64,000 nucleotides of DNA from Streptomyces griseoflavus (GTDB lineage: Bacteria; Actinomycetota; Actinomycetes; Streptomycetales; Streptomycetaceae), in NCBI RefSeq assembly GCF_014649995.1, contig NZ_BMUC01000007.1:1-64000 (forward strand). Direction: 5' to 3'. Positions within the stretch are counted from its first letter, which is position 1; the number at the start of each line of letters is the position of its first letter. Position numbers and translations under genes: made by a program. This document shows, one piece after another, positions 37,848-47,234 of this stretch. The notes under the pieces are model-generated. The model was not told the origin of the DNA. It did not search any database and saw only the letters and a list, made by a program, of their open reading frames with translations.

Positions 37848-39038
37848 ATGAGACGCCGGAGTGCGGGGCTCGTGCCGGCGGTCGCCGTGCTCCTGTCGGT
37901 CACCTCGGGGCCGGCCCTCGCCGCCCCGCGGGCCGCCGACGGGCCGGGCGCCACGCTGCTGCCGCCGCTGCCGGTCCGGCTCGGCGAGGACAAGCCGTGC
38001 ACCGGGGCCTCGGAGCGGACGGCCACCGGGGCGGCCTGGTCGCAGACGGCGCTCGGACTCTCCCGGGCCCAGCGGATCTCCCGAGGCGACGGGGTGACCG
38101 TCGCGGTGGTCGACACCGGTGTCGCCTCCGGCGTCCCCAGCCTGTCCGGCAGGGTGCGGGCCGAGGGCGGGGCGGACGAGGACTGCGTGGGGCACGGCAC
38201 GTTCGCCGCCGGCCTGATCGCCGCCGCACCGGAGAAGGGCAGCGGCATCACGGGGGCCGCCCCGCGCGCGGAGATCCTCGCCCTGCCGGGCACCGACGAC
38301 CGCGGGGTGCCCTCCGTGGCGCGCGTGGCCGCCGGCATCCGCACGGCGGCGGACCGCGGGGCGCAGGTCATCTACGTCGGCCAGGCCCTGCGTACCGGCA
38401 GGGCCGAACTCACCGCGGCCGTCGCCCACGCAGCCCGGCGCGACGCGCTGGTCGTCGCCCCGGCCGCGCCGGACGCCGTGCCCCGCGAGGACCTCGGGCC
38501 CGGGGGTGCGATGCCGGCCGGCCCGTACTGGCCGGCCGCCGCGCCCGGCGTGCTCGCCGTGGTCGACTTCGGCCCCGGTGGCGTACGGCAGGACGGCGCG
38601 CCGCCCGCCCACGCGCCCGACCTGTCCGCGCCGGGCAGCGAGATGGTCAGCGTCGGCCCCGGCGGCGCCGGCCACTACATCGGCTCCGGTGCCTCGCTGG
38701 CCGCCGCGGGCGTCGCGGGGACCGCCGCGCTCGTCCGCGCCTACCATCCCGGACTCACGGCGGCCGAGGTCACCCGCCGGCTCCTCGGCACCGCCTACCC
38801 GTCGGACACCCCCCGCCTGGACCCGTACGCGGCCCTGTCGCTGATCCGGGACGACACGAGGCCCCGGGCGCAGGCCCCCGCCCCCGCCCGGATGCCGCCC
38901 CCCGCCGACCCCGCCCCCCGCCACCGCGCCCTGACGATCGCGGCGGCCGGCCTGGGCGCGGTGCTCCTCCTCGCGGCCCTCGCCGCGGTCGTCCCCCGGG
39001 GCCGCACCCGCAACTGGCGCCCCCCTACGGCCCTGTAG
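37848..39038 (+). CDS. mycP: Mycosin MycP, membrane-anchored subtilisin-like protease
   Basis: T7SS-associated S8 protease at the outer membrane face, 396 residues. A signal peptide (MRRRSAGLVPAVAVLLSVTSGPALAA) leads to the catalytic triad D89 (VAVVDTGVA), H116 (CVGHGTFAAG) and S283 (GSGASLAAAG; GAS in place of the usual GTS). The C-terminal membrane helix is ALTIAAAGLGAVLLLAALAAVV, followed by a short basic tail. This is the mycosin layout. The start is uncertain: ATG 37827, ATG 37836, GTG 37845 and ATG 37848 are in frame and none has a good ribosome site; 37848 gives the best signal peptide. It diverges from the beta-helix AAA gene, so they share an 86-bp control region. Confidence 0.92.
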   Translation: MRRRSAGLVPAVAVLLSVTSGPALAAPRAADGPGATLLPPLPVRLGEDKPCTGASERTATGAAWSQTALGLSRAQRISRGDGVTVAVVDTGVASGVPSLSGRVRAEGGADEDCVGHGTFAAGLIAAAPEKGSGITGAAPRAEILALPGTDDRGVPSVARVAAGIRTAADRGAQVIYVGQALRTGRAELTAAVAHAARRDALVVAPAAPDAVPREDLGPGGAMPAGPYWPAAAPGVLAVVDFGPGGVRQDGAPPAHAPDLSAPGSEMVSVGPGGAGHYIGSGASLAAAGVAGTAALVRAYHPGLTAAEVTRRLLGTAYPSDTPRLDPYAALSLIRDDTRPRAQAPAPARMPPPADPAPRHRALTIAAAGLGAVLLLAALAAVVPRGRTRNWRPPTAL

Positions 39039-39244
39039 AAACACCCCCTCCACGCCCACGGCCGGCGGCCGCACCCCCGCTCCGTCGGCCGGCCCCGCGC
39101 CCGCTACCCCCTCCGCCCCCGCGGGCAGTCGTGCCGCCGGGGCGACGGGGGTGCCCCCGCCGGAGCGGAGCCGGGAGTGGGGGCGGGCGGGCGCGACGGC
39201 ACCCCGGGGACGCCGGACGGTGCCCCCCGCCCCCGGCCGGCCCC

Positions 39245-39262
39245 TGCGGGGCGCACCCCGCA
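39245..39262 (-). terminator. Candidate terminator hairpin of eccC
   Basis: Stem TGCGGGG / CCCCGCA with loop CGCA lies 28 bases past the eccC stop on the minus strand, inside the 251-bp mycP-eccC intergenic region. The rest of that region is C-rich with no gene I can support. Confidence 0.55.
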
Positions 39263-39289
39263 CACCCCGGCCCGCCCCGCCCGGACGCC

Positions 39290-42200
39290 TCACGACGCGT
39301 TCTCCACGAGCCCCGTCTGCACCTGCAGGGTCTTGCGCCGGGCGATCCGCACCGCCCGCCCCGGAATCAGCTCCCGGCCCTTCACGCTCCCGAAGAGGTA
39401 CCCCTCGCTCGGCGGACACGACAGCAGCAGCCCCGGCGTGTTCACCTCCTGCAACCGCCGCAGCAGCGCCTCGTTGAGCCCCCGCCCGGCGCCCGCCGAC
39501 GACCGCGCCACCACGAGGTGCAGCCCCACCTCGTGCCCCAGCGCCAGGTGGTCGAGGAGCGGGGCGAACGGCTGCGTCATCGGCCCGCCGCCGACCATGT
39601 CGTAGTCGTCGACCAGGACGAACAGCCGCGGTCCCTGCCACCAGTCGCACAGCCGCATCCGTGACGGAGCGATGTCCTCCCCCGGCACCCGCTGCTTGAC
39701 CGCCCGCGCCGCCCCGTCCACCAGGTCCCGCAGCATGTCCAGCGACACGGCGTGTCCCAGCCGGTACGCCTCGGGAACGCTCTCCACCAGCTCCCGCCGG
39801 TAGTCCACCGTCATGATCCGCGCCTCGGCGGGCGTGTACCGCTCGGTGATGCCGCGCGCGACCAGCTTCAGCAGGTTCGTCTTGCCGCTCTCCGTGTCGC
39901 CGACCACGATCAGGTGCGGGTTTTCGGTGAAGTCGTGCCACACGGGGGCGAGTTCGTTCTCGTCCAGCCCGATCGCGATCCGCAGTCCGAGCTCGCCCTC
40001 CGCCTCCGGCAGCTCCCCGGCCGGCAGCGTCGACGGCAGCATCCGCACCCGCGGCGCGGTCGGCCCCGTCCAGTTCTCGGCGATCGCGGCGACCAGCCCC
40101 GCCACCCCGTCGGCGAGGTCGTCGGCGTCCTCGACTCCGTCGACGCGCGGCAGTGCCGACAGGTAGTGCAGCTTGTCCGGGGTCAGCCCCCGCCCCGCGC
40201 TGCGCGGGATCGTCGCCGCCTTCCGGGAGTCGATCTGGGAGTCCATCGGATCCCCCATGCGCAGCTCCAGCCGGGTCCCGGTCTGGTCGCGCACCGAGGA
40301 CGACAGCTCCACCCAGCGGGCGGTGGTGACGATCAGGTGGACGCCGTAGTTGAGCCCGCGGGCGGCCAGCGCGTTGAACGTGGGGATGTGCCGGTCGAAG
40401 TCCTGGCGGACGGTGGCCCAGCCGTCGATGGCCAGGAAGACGTCCCCGTGCGGCTCGTCGGGGAACTCGCCCGCCGCCCGCCGCTTGCGGTACGTCGCCA
40501 TGGAGTCGATGCCGTGCTCCAGGAAGAACCGCTCCCGCCGGGCGAGCAGCGTGGTGACCTCCGCGATCGTACGGCCCACCCGCTCGGTGTCCACGCGGGC
40601 CGCGACGCCGCTCATGTGGGGCAGCCCGTCCAGCGAGGCCAGCGTGCCGCCGCCGAAGTCCAGGCAGTAGAACTGCACTTCGCGCGGGGTGTGGGTGAGC
40701 GCGAGCGCGGTGATGAGGGTCCGCAGCAGCGTGCTCTTGCCGCTCTGCGGGCCCCCGGCGATGGCCACGTGGCCGCCGGCCGCCGACAGGTCCACGGTCA
40801 GCAGGTCGCGCAGCTGGTCGAAGGGCCGGTCCACGACGCCCACCGGCACGGTGAGCCGCCCCCGCAGCGGCCAGTCGGCCGTGGTCAGGCCGTGGCGCGG
40901 ATCGGGTGCCAGCGGCGGCAGGATCTGGTCCAGGGTGGCCGGCCGTCCCAGCGGCGGCAGCCACACCTGGTGCGCGGGCGGTCCCGCCCCGCGCAGCCGG
41001 TCCAGCGCCACCGACAGCAGCGTCTCCCCGCCGCCGTCCCCCTCGCCCTCCGGCTCGTCGGGCTCGCCCGCCGGATCCGGGTCCGCGGGCGCGCGCGGCA
41101 CCACCCACTCGGCCGTCCACGGCACCACCTGCCGCGCCACCTGCGCCTGTGCGACGGCCCGGCGCCGCCGGTACGGCCCCGAGACGTAGGCGGCCCGGAA
41201 CCGGGTGAGCGCGTCCACACCGCTCTTGAGGAAACCGGCACCGGGCTGCGCGGGCAGCTCGTAGGCGTCCGGCACCCCGAGCACACCCCGGCTCTCCATC
41301 GCGGAGAACGTCCGCAGACCGATCCGGTACGACAGGTGGCTCTCCAGCTGGTGCATGCGGCCCTCGTCCAGCCGCTGCGAGGCCAGCAGCAGATGCACCC
41401 CGAGACTGCGCCCGAGCCGGCCGATCATCACGAACAGCTCCATGAAGTCGCGGTGCGAGGCGAGCAGTTCGCTGAACTCGTCGACCACCACGAACAGGCT
41501 GGGCAGCGGCTGCAACGGCGTCCCGGACTGCCGCGCCTTCTCGTACTCCAGCGCGGAGGTGTAGTTCCCGGCGGCGCGCAGCAGTTCCTGGCGCCGGATC
41601 AGCTCCCCGTGCAGGGCGTCCTGCATCCGGGCGACCAGCGCCACCTCGTCGGCCAGGTTGGTGATGACCGCCGAGGTGTGCGGGAGCTCGTCGAGACCCA
41701 GGAAGGTGGCGCCGCCCTTGAAGTCGACGAGGACGAAGTTCAGCGTCTCGGAGGAGTTGGTCAGCGCCAGCCCCAGCACCAGCGTGCGCAGCAGCTCGCT
41801 CTTGCCGGAGCCGGTCGCGCCGATCAGCATGCCGTGCGGTCCCGTACCGCCCTGCGCGGACTCCTTGATGTCCAGTTCCACGGGCCTGCCCTCGCCGCTC
41901 ACGGCGATCGGCACCCGCAGCCGCGCGCCGCCCCTGGAGCGCTCCCACAGCGTGGCCGGGTCGTGCCGGTGCAGGTCGGGGATGTTCAGCAGCGAGGTCA
42001 GCTCGACGTCGTCGGCGAGCGGCTTGGAGTCGTCGCCGCCCACACTCATCCGGTAGGGCGCCAGCAGCCGGGCGAGCGCCAGCGCGCCCACCGTGCCCAG
42101 CCGGTCGGGCCGGCCGAGGACCGTCGACTGCTCCTTGCGGTCGCGGTCGGTGCGCACCAGCGCGACCCCGCCCTCGTCCACCTCCAGGCGCAGCGTGGTC

Positions 42201-43270
42201 CGCCCCGGCTTCCACGCGAGCGCCCCGGTGAGGTCGAGCACCACCGCGTTGCGGAAGCCGGTCCCGTCGAAGCGGTGCCCCGCCGGCACCGTGCAGCCGT
42301 CGATCACGACGACCGTGTACGGCTCCTCACGCCCCGGGACCGCGTCGGGGTCGGCGGCCGGCCGCTCCAGGAACTCCGCGCCGAGCAGGTTCTCCAGCTC
42401 GGCGAAGGCCGAGGCGATCATGCGGGCGGGCCCGGCGCCGTCCTCCTCGTGCCGGTGCAGACCGTGCGGCAGCCACTTCGCCCACTCCCACTGCGCGCGC
42501 CGCTCGTCCGAGACGCACAGCGCGATCCACAGGTCGTCGGGGGAGTGGAACACCGCCAGCTGTGCGATCAGGGCGCGCGCCTGGGCGCGTACGCGCTCCT
42601 CGTCGCCGCGGAACAGCACCTTCGACCAGGCCCGCAGATAGATGGCGATGGGCTGGTCCCGGACGGTGGAGTAGGCCCGGGTGAAACTGCGCAGCGCGTG
42701 CGCCGACAGCGGCTCCAGATCCTCGACGGGCTTGGTCGACAGCGGCGTCAGCCTCATCGCGAGCCGCTGGTCGCCCACCCCCATGCGCACCTCGGCGAAG
42801 TCCTCGTCCGACGCCCGCCGCTCCCACAGTCGGGTGCTGCGCACCAGCGAGGACAGCGCGTCCGGATCCGGGTGGCGCCAGGCGAGGGCCCGCTGCTGCT
42901 CCACGACGGACGCCCGCACCACACGCCGGGTCTGGCGCAGGTAGCGCAGGTAGTCGCGGCGCTCGCCCTTCAGGCGCTGCTTGCGCTCACCGTTGCGGCG
43001 CATGACCTGCCCCAGCATCATCCCCGCCGACGCGATCACCATCACCCCGAGCGCGATGTAGATGAACCCGCCGCTGTCCCGGCTCATCCCCGGCCGCATG
43101 AACATCAGCATCATCGAGACCGACATCAGCGCCATCGGCAGATACGTCCACACCGCGGAACTGTCCGGGACGACTTCCGGAAGCGTCGGCGGCTCCTGGA
43201 GACTCAGTTCCCCCGACGGCATTTCCGGCCCTTTGCGGCGGGCCGGCCGGCGGAACAGGATCACGCTCAA
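39290..43270 (-). CDS. eccC: EccC-type T7SS motor ATPase with three FtsK/SpoIIIE domains
   Basis: Membrane ATPase that recognises and drives substrates through the ESX pore. The 1,326-residue protein is the fused EccCa-EccCb form. Two N-terminal membrane helices (VWTYLPMALMSVSMMLMFM and GFIYIALGVMVIASAGMMLG) precede a DUF-type stalk and three ATPase domains with P-loops GATGSGKSE (K490), GGPQSGKST (K845) and GDTESGKTN (K1130). Domain 1 has FVLVDFKGGATF and SLFVVVDEFSELL. The TTG at 43268-43270 (MSVILFRRP) is chosen because GGAGGAGG lies seven bases upstream; a GTG two codons later is possible. It diverges from eccD. Confidence 0.95.
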   Translation of the reverse strand: MSVILFRRPARRKGPEMPSGELSLQEPPTLPEVVPDSSAVWTYLPMALMSVSMMLMFMRPGMSRDSGGFIYIALGVMVIASAGMMLGQVMRRNGERKQRLKGERRDYLRYLRQTRRVVRASVVEQQRALAWRHPDPDALSSLVRSTRLWERRASDEDFAEVRMGVGDQRLAMRLTPLSTKPVEDLEPLSAHALRSFTRAYSTVRDQPIAIYLRAWSKVLFRGDEERVRAQARALIAQLAVFHSPDDLWIALCVSDERRAQWEWAKWLPHGLHRHEEDGAGPARMIASAFAELENLLGAEFLERPAADPDAVPGREEPYTVVVIDGCTVPAGHRFDGTGFRNAVVLDLTGALAWKPGRTTLRLEVDEGGVALVRTDRDRKEQSTVLGRPDRLGTVGALALARLLAPYRMSVGGDDSKPLADDVELTSLLNIPDLHRHDPATLWERSRGGARLRVPIAVSGEGRPVELDIKESAQGGTGPHGMLIGATGSGKSELLRTLVLGLALTNSSETLNFVLVDFKGGATFLGLDELPHTSAVITNLADEVALVARMQDALHGELIRRQELLRAAGNYTSALEYEKARQSGTPLQPLPSLFVVVDEFSELLASHRDFMELFVMIGRLGRSLGVHLLLASQRLDEGRMHQLESHLSYRIGLRTFSAMESRGVLGVPDAYELPAQPGAGFLKSGVDALTRFRAAYVSGPYRRRRAVAQAQVARQVVPWTAEWVVPRAPADPDPAGEPDEPEGEGDGGGETLLSVALDRLRGAGPPAHQVWLPPLGRPATLDQILPPLAPDPRHGLTTADWPLRGRLTVPVGVVDRPFDQLRDLLTVDLSAAGGHVAIAGGPQSGKSTLLRTLITALALTHTPREVQFYCLDFGGGTLASLDGLPHMSGVAARVDTERVGRTIAEVTTLLARRERFFLEHGIDSMATYRKRRAAGEFPDEPHGDVFLAIDGWATVRQDFDRHIPTFNALAARGLNYGVHLIVTTARWVELSSSVRDQTGTRLELRMGDPMDSQIDSRKAATIPRSAGRGLTPDKLHYLSALPRVDGVEDADDLADGVAGLVAAIAENWTGPTAPRVRMLPSTLPAGELPEAEGELGLRIAIGLDENELAPVWHDFTENPHLIVVGDTESGKTNLLKLVARGITERYTPAEARIMTVDYRRELVESVPEAYRLGHAVSLDMLRDLVDGAARAVKQRVPGEDIAPSRMRLCDWWQGPRLFVLVDDYDMVGGGPMTQPFAPLLDHLALGHEVGLHLVVARSSAGAGRGLNEALLRRLQEVNTPGLLLSCPPSEGYLFGSVKGRELIPGRAVRIARRKTLQVQTGLVENAS

Positions 43271-43563
43271 CGAACGTCCTCCTCCATGATTTCGGAAGGA
43301 ATTCCGGGGAAACCCCGCGGGAACGGCGCGGGTCACTGGTAAAGGGTCAGATTCCCGCGCGAGGGCGGCGGGAGAATGTCCACGGGGTGCCGTGAAGCTG
43401 AACTCATCGCGTGGTGTTGCGAAAAGCCCGGCGTCCGGTCAAACTCGTCGGCGCATGCCCCGTCCGACTATTCCGTCGCGTTCGGCGACCGGCCGGTGTG
43501 CCGCTGCCACCTTCCAGCCACCGCGCATTCCGTGGCCCGCCAGAGAGTGTGAATCCCGAACCC
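43271..43563. promoter_or_regulatory. Divergent eccC-eccD control region
   Basis: These 293 bases separate the two starts and must contain both promoters. The central part is less GC-rich (AACTCATCGCGTGGTGTTGC, near 43400-43420). I cannot assign a -35/-10 pair with confidence. The dyad seen upstream of esxB is absent here. Confidence 0.5.
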
Positions 43564-44961
43564 ATGACTGAGATTCAGGCGGCAAGCCTGTGCCGCGTCA
43601 CCGTACGTGCTCCGGCCAGGACCGTCGACCTGGCCGTGCCCTCCGACGTCCCCGTCGCCGATCTGCTGCCCACAGTGATCGCGTACGGAGGGGACGACCT
43701 GGAGGAATCCGGCCTGGAGCACGGCGGTTGGGTGCTCCAACGCCTCGGCGGTCCGCCGCTCGACCCCGAGAGTACCTTGGACTCCCTCGGTCTGCGGGAC
43801 GGAGAGGAGCTTCATCTTCGGCCGCGCACCGAGGAGTTGCCGGAGGTCCACATCGACGACCTGGTCGACGGCATCTCCGACGGCATGGCCCGCAGACCGC
43901 ACGGCTGGAGCGCTGAGGCGGGCCGGCGGCTGCTGCGCGGACTGGCCGGGGCCACCCTTGTGCTGGGCCTCGTGCTGCTGGCCGTTCCGGGCACGGCGGG
44001 CTGGGTACGGGCGGTCGCCGCCGCGGCCGCGGGGCTGCTGCTGATCGCCGGGGCGGGCGCCGCCTCCCGCGCCGTCGGGGACGCCGGAGCGGGCTCGGTG
44101 CTCGGCCTGACGGCGGCCCCCTACTTCGCGCTGGCGGGCTGGCTGCTGCCGGGCGGCGACCTGGGCGGCGCCGGCGGCGAGGCGGTCCTCGGCGCCCGGC
44201 TGCTGGCGGCGTCCGCGGCCGGCGGCGCGGGCGCGGTGCTCGCGCTGGCGGCCGTCGGGGTGTACCCGGCGCTGTTCATCGGCGCGGCCTCGGTCGCGGC
44301 GGCGGGCGCCCTCGGTGCCGCCCTGATCACGCTGGGCCTGGACCCGGGGCAGGCGGCCGGCGTGGTGGCCGTCGTGGTGGTGCTCTTCGGCGGGTTCGTG
44401 CCGTCCCTGTCGTTCCGGCTGGCCGGCATGCGGATGCCGCCCCTGCCGACCAACGTCCAGCAGCTCCAGGAGGGCATCGACCCGTACTCCTCCTCCGACG
44501 TCGACGCGCGGTCGGCGCTGGCGGACGGCTGGATGACCGCCCTCTACGGCGTCATCGGCCTGGTGTGCCTGCCCTGCCAGGCGGCTTTGCTGGCCCGCCC
44601 GGGACTCGCGGAGATCCTCACCGTCGTCGCCCTCTCCCTGCTCCTGCTGCTGCACAGCAGGGGCCTGGGCAACGTGTGGCAGCGGCTGGCGCTGACCGCC
44701 GCCGGGGCGTGGGGCGTGGTCCTGCTGCTGCTCGTCTCCGCGCGCTCCCTCGCCCCCGCCGACCGGCTCGCCCTGACGGCCGGTCTCCTGGGGCTGGCCG
44801 CGGCGCTCACCATCGCCTCGTGGACCGTGCCCGGACGGCGGCTCGTCCCGTACTGGGGGCGCGCGGCCGAACTGCTGCACTCGCTCGCCGCCATCAGCAT
44901 CCTGCCGCTGACGCTCTGGTCGATGGGCGTCTACGGCCTGATCCGCGGCATCAACGGCTGA
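43564..44961 (+). CDS. eccD: EccD, multispanning T7SS membrane channel component
   Basis: A 465-residue protein with an N-terminal ubiquitin-like (YukD) domain (residues about 7-85: CRVTVRAPARTVDLAVPSDV, LRDGEELHLRPRTE) in the cytoplasm, followed by about eleven hydrophobic segments (residues about 125-465). A longer cytosolic loop lies near LPTNVQQLQEGIDPYSSSDV. This matches EccD of ESX systems. The ATG at 43564 (MTEIQAASLCRV) is chosen; GTG at 43549 is an alternative with AGAGAG upstream. The next gene, eccB, starts 17 bp after the stop. Confidence 0.92.
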   Translation: MTEIQAASLCRVTVRAPARTVDLAVPSDVPVADLLPTVIAYGGDDLEESGLEHGGWVLQRLGGPPLDPESTLDSLGLRDGEELHLRPRTEELPEVHIDDLVDGISDGMARRPHGWSAEAGRRLLRGLAGATLVLGLVLLAVPGTAGWVRAVAAAAAGLLLIAGAGAASRAVGDAGAGSVLGLTAAPYFALAGWLLPGGDLGGAGGEAVLGARLLAASAAGGAGAVLALAAVGVYPALFIGAASVAAAGALGAALITLGLDPGQAAGVVAVVVVLFGGFVPSLSFRLAGMRMPPLPTNVQQLQEGIDPYSSSDVDARSALADGWMTALYGVIGLVCLPCQAALLARPGLAEILTVVALSLLLLLHSRGLGNVWQRLALTAAGAWGVVLLLLVSARSLAPADRLALTAGLLGLAAALTIASWTVPGRRLVPYWGRAAELLHSLAAISILPLTLWSMGVYGLIRGING

Positions 44962-44978
44962 CCGGGAGACACGGCGAC

Positions 44979-46451
44979 ATGCACAGCAAACGCGACCAGG
45001 TACAGGCGCATCTGTTCATCATGGGACGGCTGGCCTCGGCGATGCTGCGGGCCGAGCCGGACTCCCCGGAGAGCCCGCTGGGCCGGACCAACCGCGGCGC
45101 CGCGATCGGCGTGATCGTGGCCGTGCTGGTGTGCGCCGGGGCGTTCGTCTTCGGGCTGCTCCGGCCCGGCGGCAACGACTCCTGGCGGTCGGGGGAGAAC
45201 CTGGTCGTCGACAAGCAGACCGGCGCGCGCTACCTGTACCTGGACGGGCGGCTGCGCCCGGTGCGCAACCACGCCTCGGCCCGGCTGGTCAACGGCGGGG
45301 ACATCGGCGTCACCACGGTGGGCACGGCCTCCCTCGCCGGCACCCCGCACGGCACCCCCGTCGGCATCCCGGACGCGCCCGAGGCGCTGCCCGGCACCGG
45401 CGACCTGGACCACGCGCCGTGGCTGGTCTGCTCCGGGATCCTTCCCAGGACGACGGGCGTCGTCACGGCGACCACGACCCTCGCCCTCGGCACCGACGCC
45501 CCGCAGGACGTGACCGGCGGCCGTCGGCTCGGCGGGGACGAGGGCCTGCTGGTCGCGGGCCCGGACGACGCCACGTACCTGCTGTGGCAGGGCAGCCGGC
45601 TGCGCCTGGACGAGCGGGCGAAGGCGGCCGGGGCGCTCGGCTACGGCGACGTCACCCCCCGGCCGGTGTCCGCGGCGTTCCTCGACGCCTTCCCGCTGGG
45701 CCCCGACCTGGCCCCCGCCGACGTGCCGGGCCGGGGCGAGAAGGGCCCCGAACTGGCCGGGCGGGCCACCAGGATCGGGCAGCTCTTCCGGGTGGACGTC
45801 CCCGGCTCCGACGCCCGCCACCACCTGCTCACCCGGGAGGGCCTGGTACCGCTCACCGACACCGGGACGGCGCTCCTGCTGGGCGACCCGCGCACGCGGG
45901 AGAAGGCGTACGGCGGGGGCCCGGCGACCGTCGGGACGCTCGGCGCGGACACCCTGGCCGGGCGCCTGGCCCCCGGCACGGAGAACCCGGGTGCGGCGGG
46001 GCTCCCCGCGCGGCCGCCGGAGGCGGCCACCGTGGCCGCCGGCTTTGTGGCCTGCGCCGAGGTCGACTCCACGGACTCCGGTGTGCGGGTGGGCACGTCG
46101 GTGCTGCCCGGGGACGCACTGCCCCCGGCCGTGCAGCCGCCGGCGCCCGAGACCGAACCGGGCTGCCTGAAGGTCGACGCCATCGCCGTGCGGGCCGGGA
46201 AGGGCGCGCTGGTGCGGGCGTCGAGCGCGAGCGGCAGCGCCCTGGGCGACACCACGTACCTGGTGACGGACGAGGGGGTGAAGTACCGGCTGCTGTCCCA
46301 GGAGGCGGTGAAGGCGCTGGGCTACGAGGCCGCCGGGGCGCGCACGATGCCGGCCCCGATGCTGGCGATGCTGCCCAGCGGCCCGGACCTGACGCCCGAG
46401 GCGGCGGCGGAGGGACGGGCCCGGGTGACGCTGCGGTGCCCGGGGCCGTAG
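44979..46451 (+). CDS. eccB: EccB, single-pass T7SS membrane protein
   Basis: A 490-residue T7SS core protein. The N-terminus MHSKRDQVQAHLFIMGRLASAMLRAEPD is the conserved EccB cytoplasmic opening. A single membrane helix (AAIGVIVAVLVCAGAFVFGLL, about 45-65) precedes the long outer domain of R1-R4-type repeats, seen as TYLVTDEGVKYRLLSQEAV and TYLLWQGSRLRLDE. Two cysteines in the outer domain (FVACAEV, EPGCLKV) may form the disulfide known in EccB proteins. The ATG at 44979 follows GGGAGA. It is co-transcribed with eccD. Confidence 0.93.
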   Translation: MHSKRDQVQAHLFIMGRLASAMLRAEPDSPESPLGRTNRGAAIGVIVAVLVCAGAFVFGLLRPGGNDSWRSGENLVVDKQTGARYLYLDGRLRPVRNHASARLVNGGDIGVTTVGTASLAGTPHGTPVGIPDAPEALPGTGDLDHAPWLVCSGILPRTTGVVTATTTLALGTDAPQDVTGGRRLGGDEGLLVAGPDDATYLLWQGSRLRLDERAKAAGALGYGDVTPRPVSAAFLDAFPLGPDLAPADVPGRGEKGPELAGRATRIGQLFRVDVPGSDARHHLLTREGLVPLTDTGTALLLGDPRTREKAYGGGPATVGTLGADTLAGRLAPGTENPGAAGLPARPPEAATVAAGFVACAEVDSTDSGVRVGTSVLPGDALPPAVQPPAPETEPGCLKVDAIAVRAGKGALVRASSASGSALGDTTYLVTDEGVKYRLLSQEAVKALGYEAAGARTMPAPMLAMLPSGPDLTPEAAAEGRARVTLRCPGP

Positions 46452-46533
46452 CGGCTGTCGCGGGGTGACCGGCCGGCGACCCCCAGGGAAATTCTTGGCA
46501 TCCCCGTGGTCACCTCACGTCAATCCGGGAATG

Positions 46534-46558
46534 CGGCGACGTCACCGTGGCGTCGCCG
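46534..46558 (+). terminator. Hairpin after eccB
   Basis: An 8-bp stem (46534-46541 / 46551-46558, CGGCGACG / CGTCGCCG) with a 9-base loop, 82 bases past the eccB stop and 276 bases before esxB. Candidate terminator separating eccDB from the esx operon; no U-tract. Confidence 0.45.
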
Positions 46559-46589
46559 GCGTCCGTTCTGTCCGGCCGTATTCACCATT

Positions 46590-46605
46590 CCGCTCACCTG
46601 AGCGG
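46590..46605. promoter_or_regulatory. Dyad operator candidate 1 upstream of esxB
   Basis: CCGCTCA-CC-TGAGCGG is a perfect 7-2-7 inverted repeat. Its core GCTCA-N2-TGAGC is repeated exactly at 46624-46635, with centres 32 bp apart (about three helical turns). It lies 65-80 bp upstream of the promoter candidate's -35. Confidence 0.6.
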
Positions 46606-46623
46606 CGTGAATGCGAGGACATT

Positions 46624-46635
46624 GCTCAACTGAGC
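46624..46635. promoter_or_regulatory. Dyad operator candidate 2 upstream of esxB
   Basis: GCTCA-AC-TGAGC is a perfect 5-2-5 inverted repeat sharing its half-sites with candidate 1, and lies 35 bp upstream of the promoter candidate's -35. The shared core and helical phasing suggest cooperative binding of one dimeric factor, which I cannot name. Confidence 0.6.
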
Positions 46636-46669
46636 CCGCGGTAATGGATTCTCGCCGTTCGGTGGGCAA

Positions 46670-46699
46670 TTGCCAAACAAGTTGAGGCCTGCATAGCAT
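46670..46699 (+). promoter_or_regulatory. Candidate promoter of the esx operon
   Basis: TTGCCA (46670-46675) and TAGCAT (46694-46699) are separated by 18 bp in an AT-richer stretch, 113 bp before the esxB start. A 10-bp palindrome GGCAATTGCC (46665-46674) overlaps the -35. It fits the Streptomyces HrdB-like consensus only loosely. Confidence 0.5.
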
Positions 46700-46811
46700 C
46701 TGGCCGTCCCATGGCCCCGCGAGTCGGTCGCGAACGCGGGAACACCCTGTCTGCCCACGGGGTGACATGGGGGCCGCAGCCCGGTGAGTTCCACCGATAA
46801 GGAGTTTCCAC

Positions 46812-47162
46812 ATGGCCATGCAGCAGTCCGAGGAACGCGCCACCCGAAATGGGATCATGGCGCTGGAACAGGCCTTCACCGGTGTTCAGCGCTGTCAGCA
46901 GGACGTCCAGTCCACGTCGCACACGCTCGCCTCGAATTACGGGGGCGTGGACGGCGGAAAGTACAAGAAGCTGCTGGAGCAGTGGGACGAGCACGTCGAC
47001 ACCATCCTGATCAACCTGGACCGGATGGTCGACGAGCTCAACGGCACGCTCCGGGAGCACGGGCTGGTGCAGGGATCCACCAGCGACGCGATCGACGCGG
47101 AGTACTCGCGCTCCACGCAGGTGTTCGACGAGCTCAACGGCACCAACACGTCGTCGAACTGA
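46812..47162 (+). CDS. esxB: EsxB-like WXG100-family secreted protein
   Basis: A 116-residue helical-hairpin protein of WXG100 size, first gene of the esx operon. Helix 1 covers about residues 5-40 and helix 2 about 50-85; the turn reads LASNYGGVDGGKYKKLLEQW, so the classical W-x-G is Y-G-G here. AAGGAG lies seven bases before the ATG. It is paired with esxA 72 bp downstream, and the two should form the secreted heterodimer. The C-terminal tail (YSRSTQVFDELNG) has no clean YxxxD/E signal, which is instead seen in the partner. Confidence 0.85.
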   Translation: MAMQQSEERATRNGIMALEQAFTGVQRCQQDVQSTSHTLASNYGGVDGGKYKKLLEQWDEHVDTILINLDRMVDELNGTLREHGLVQGSTSDAIDAEYSRSTQVFDELNGTNTSSN

Positions 47163-47234
47163 TCCCCGGCGCACCCGCGGGCCGCCGACTCCCCTTCCCC
47201 CTCTCGCCGTTCTCCCGATGGATCGAGGACTCCG

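Noticed and set aside
39752..43342. 1,196-codon plus-strand frame opposite eccC
   Set aside because: Antisense shadow; rich in Arg/Gln/His repeats with no domain, whereas eccC has three P-loops.
46665..46674. GGCAATTGCC palindrome as a third operator
   Set aside because: Its half-sites differ from the GCTCA/TGAGC dyads and it is short enough to arise by chance; kept only as a note on the promoter.
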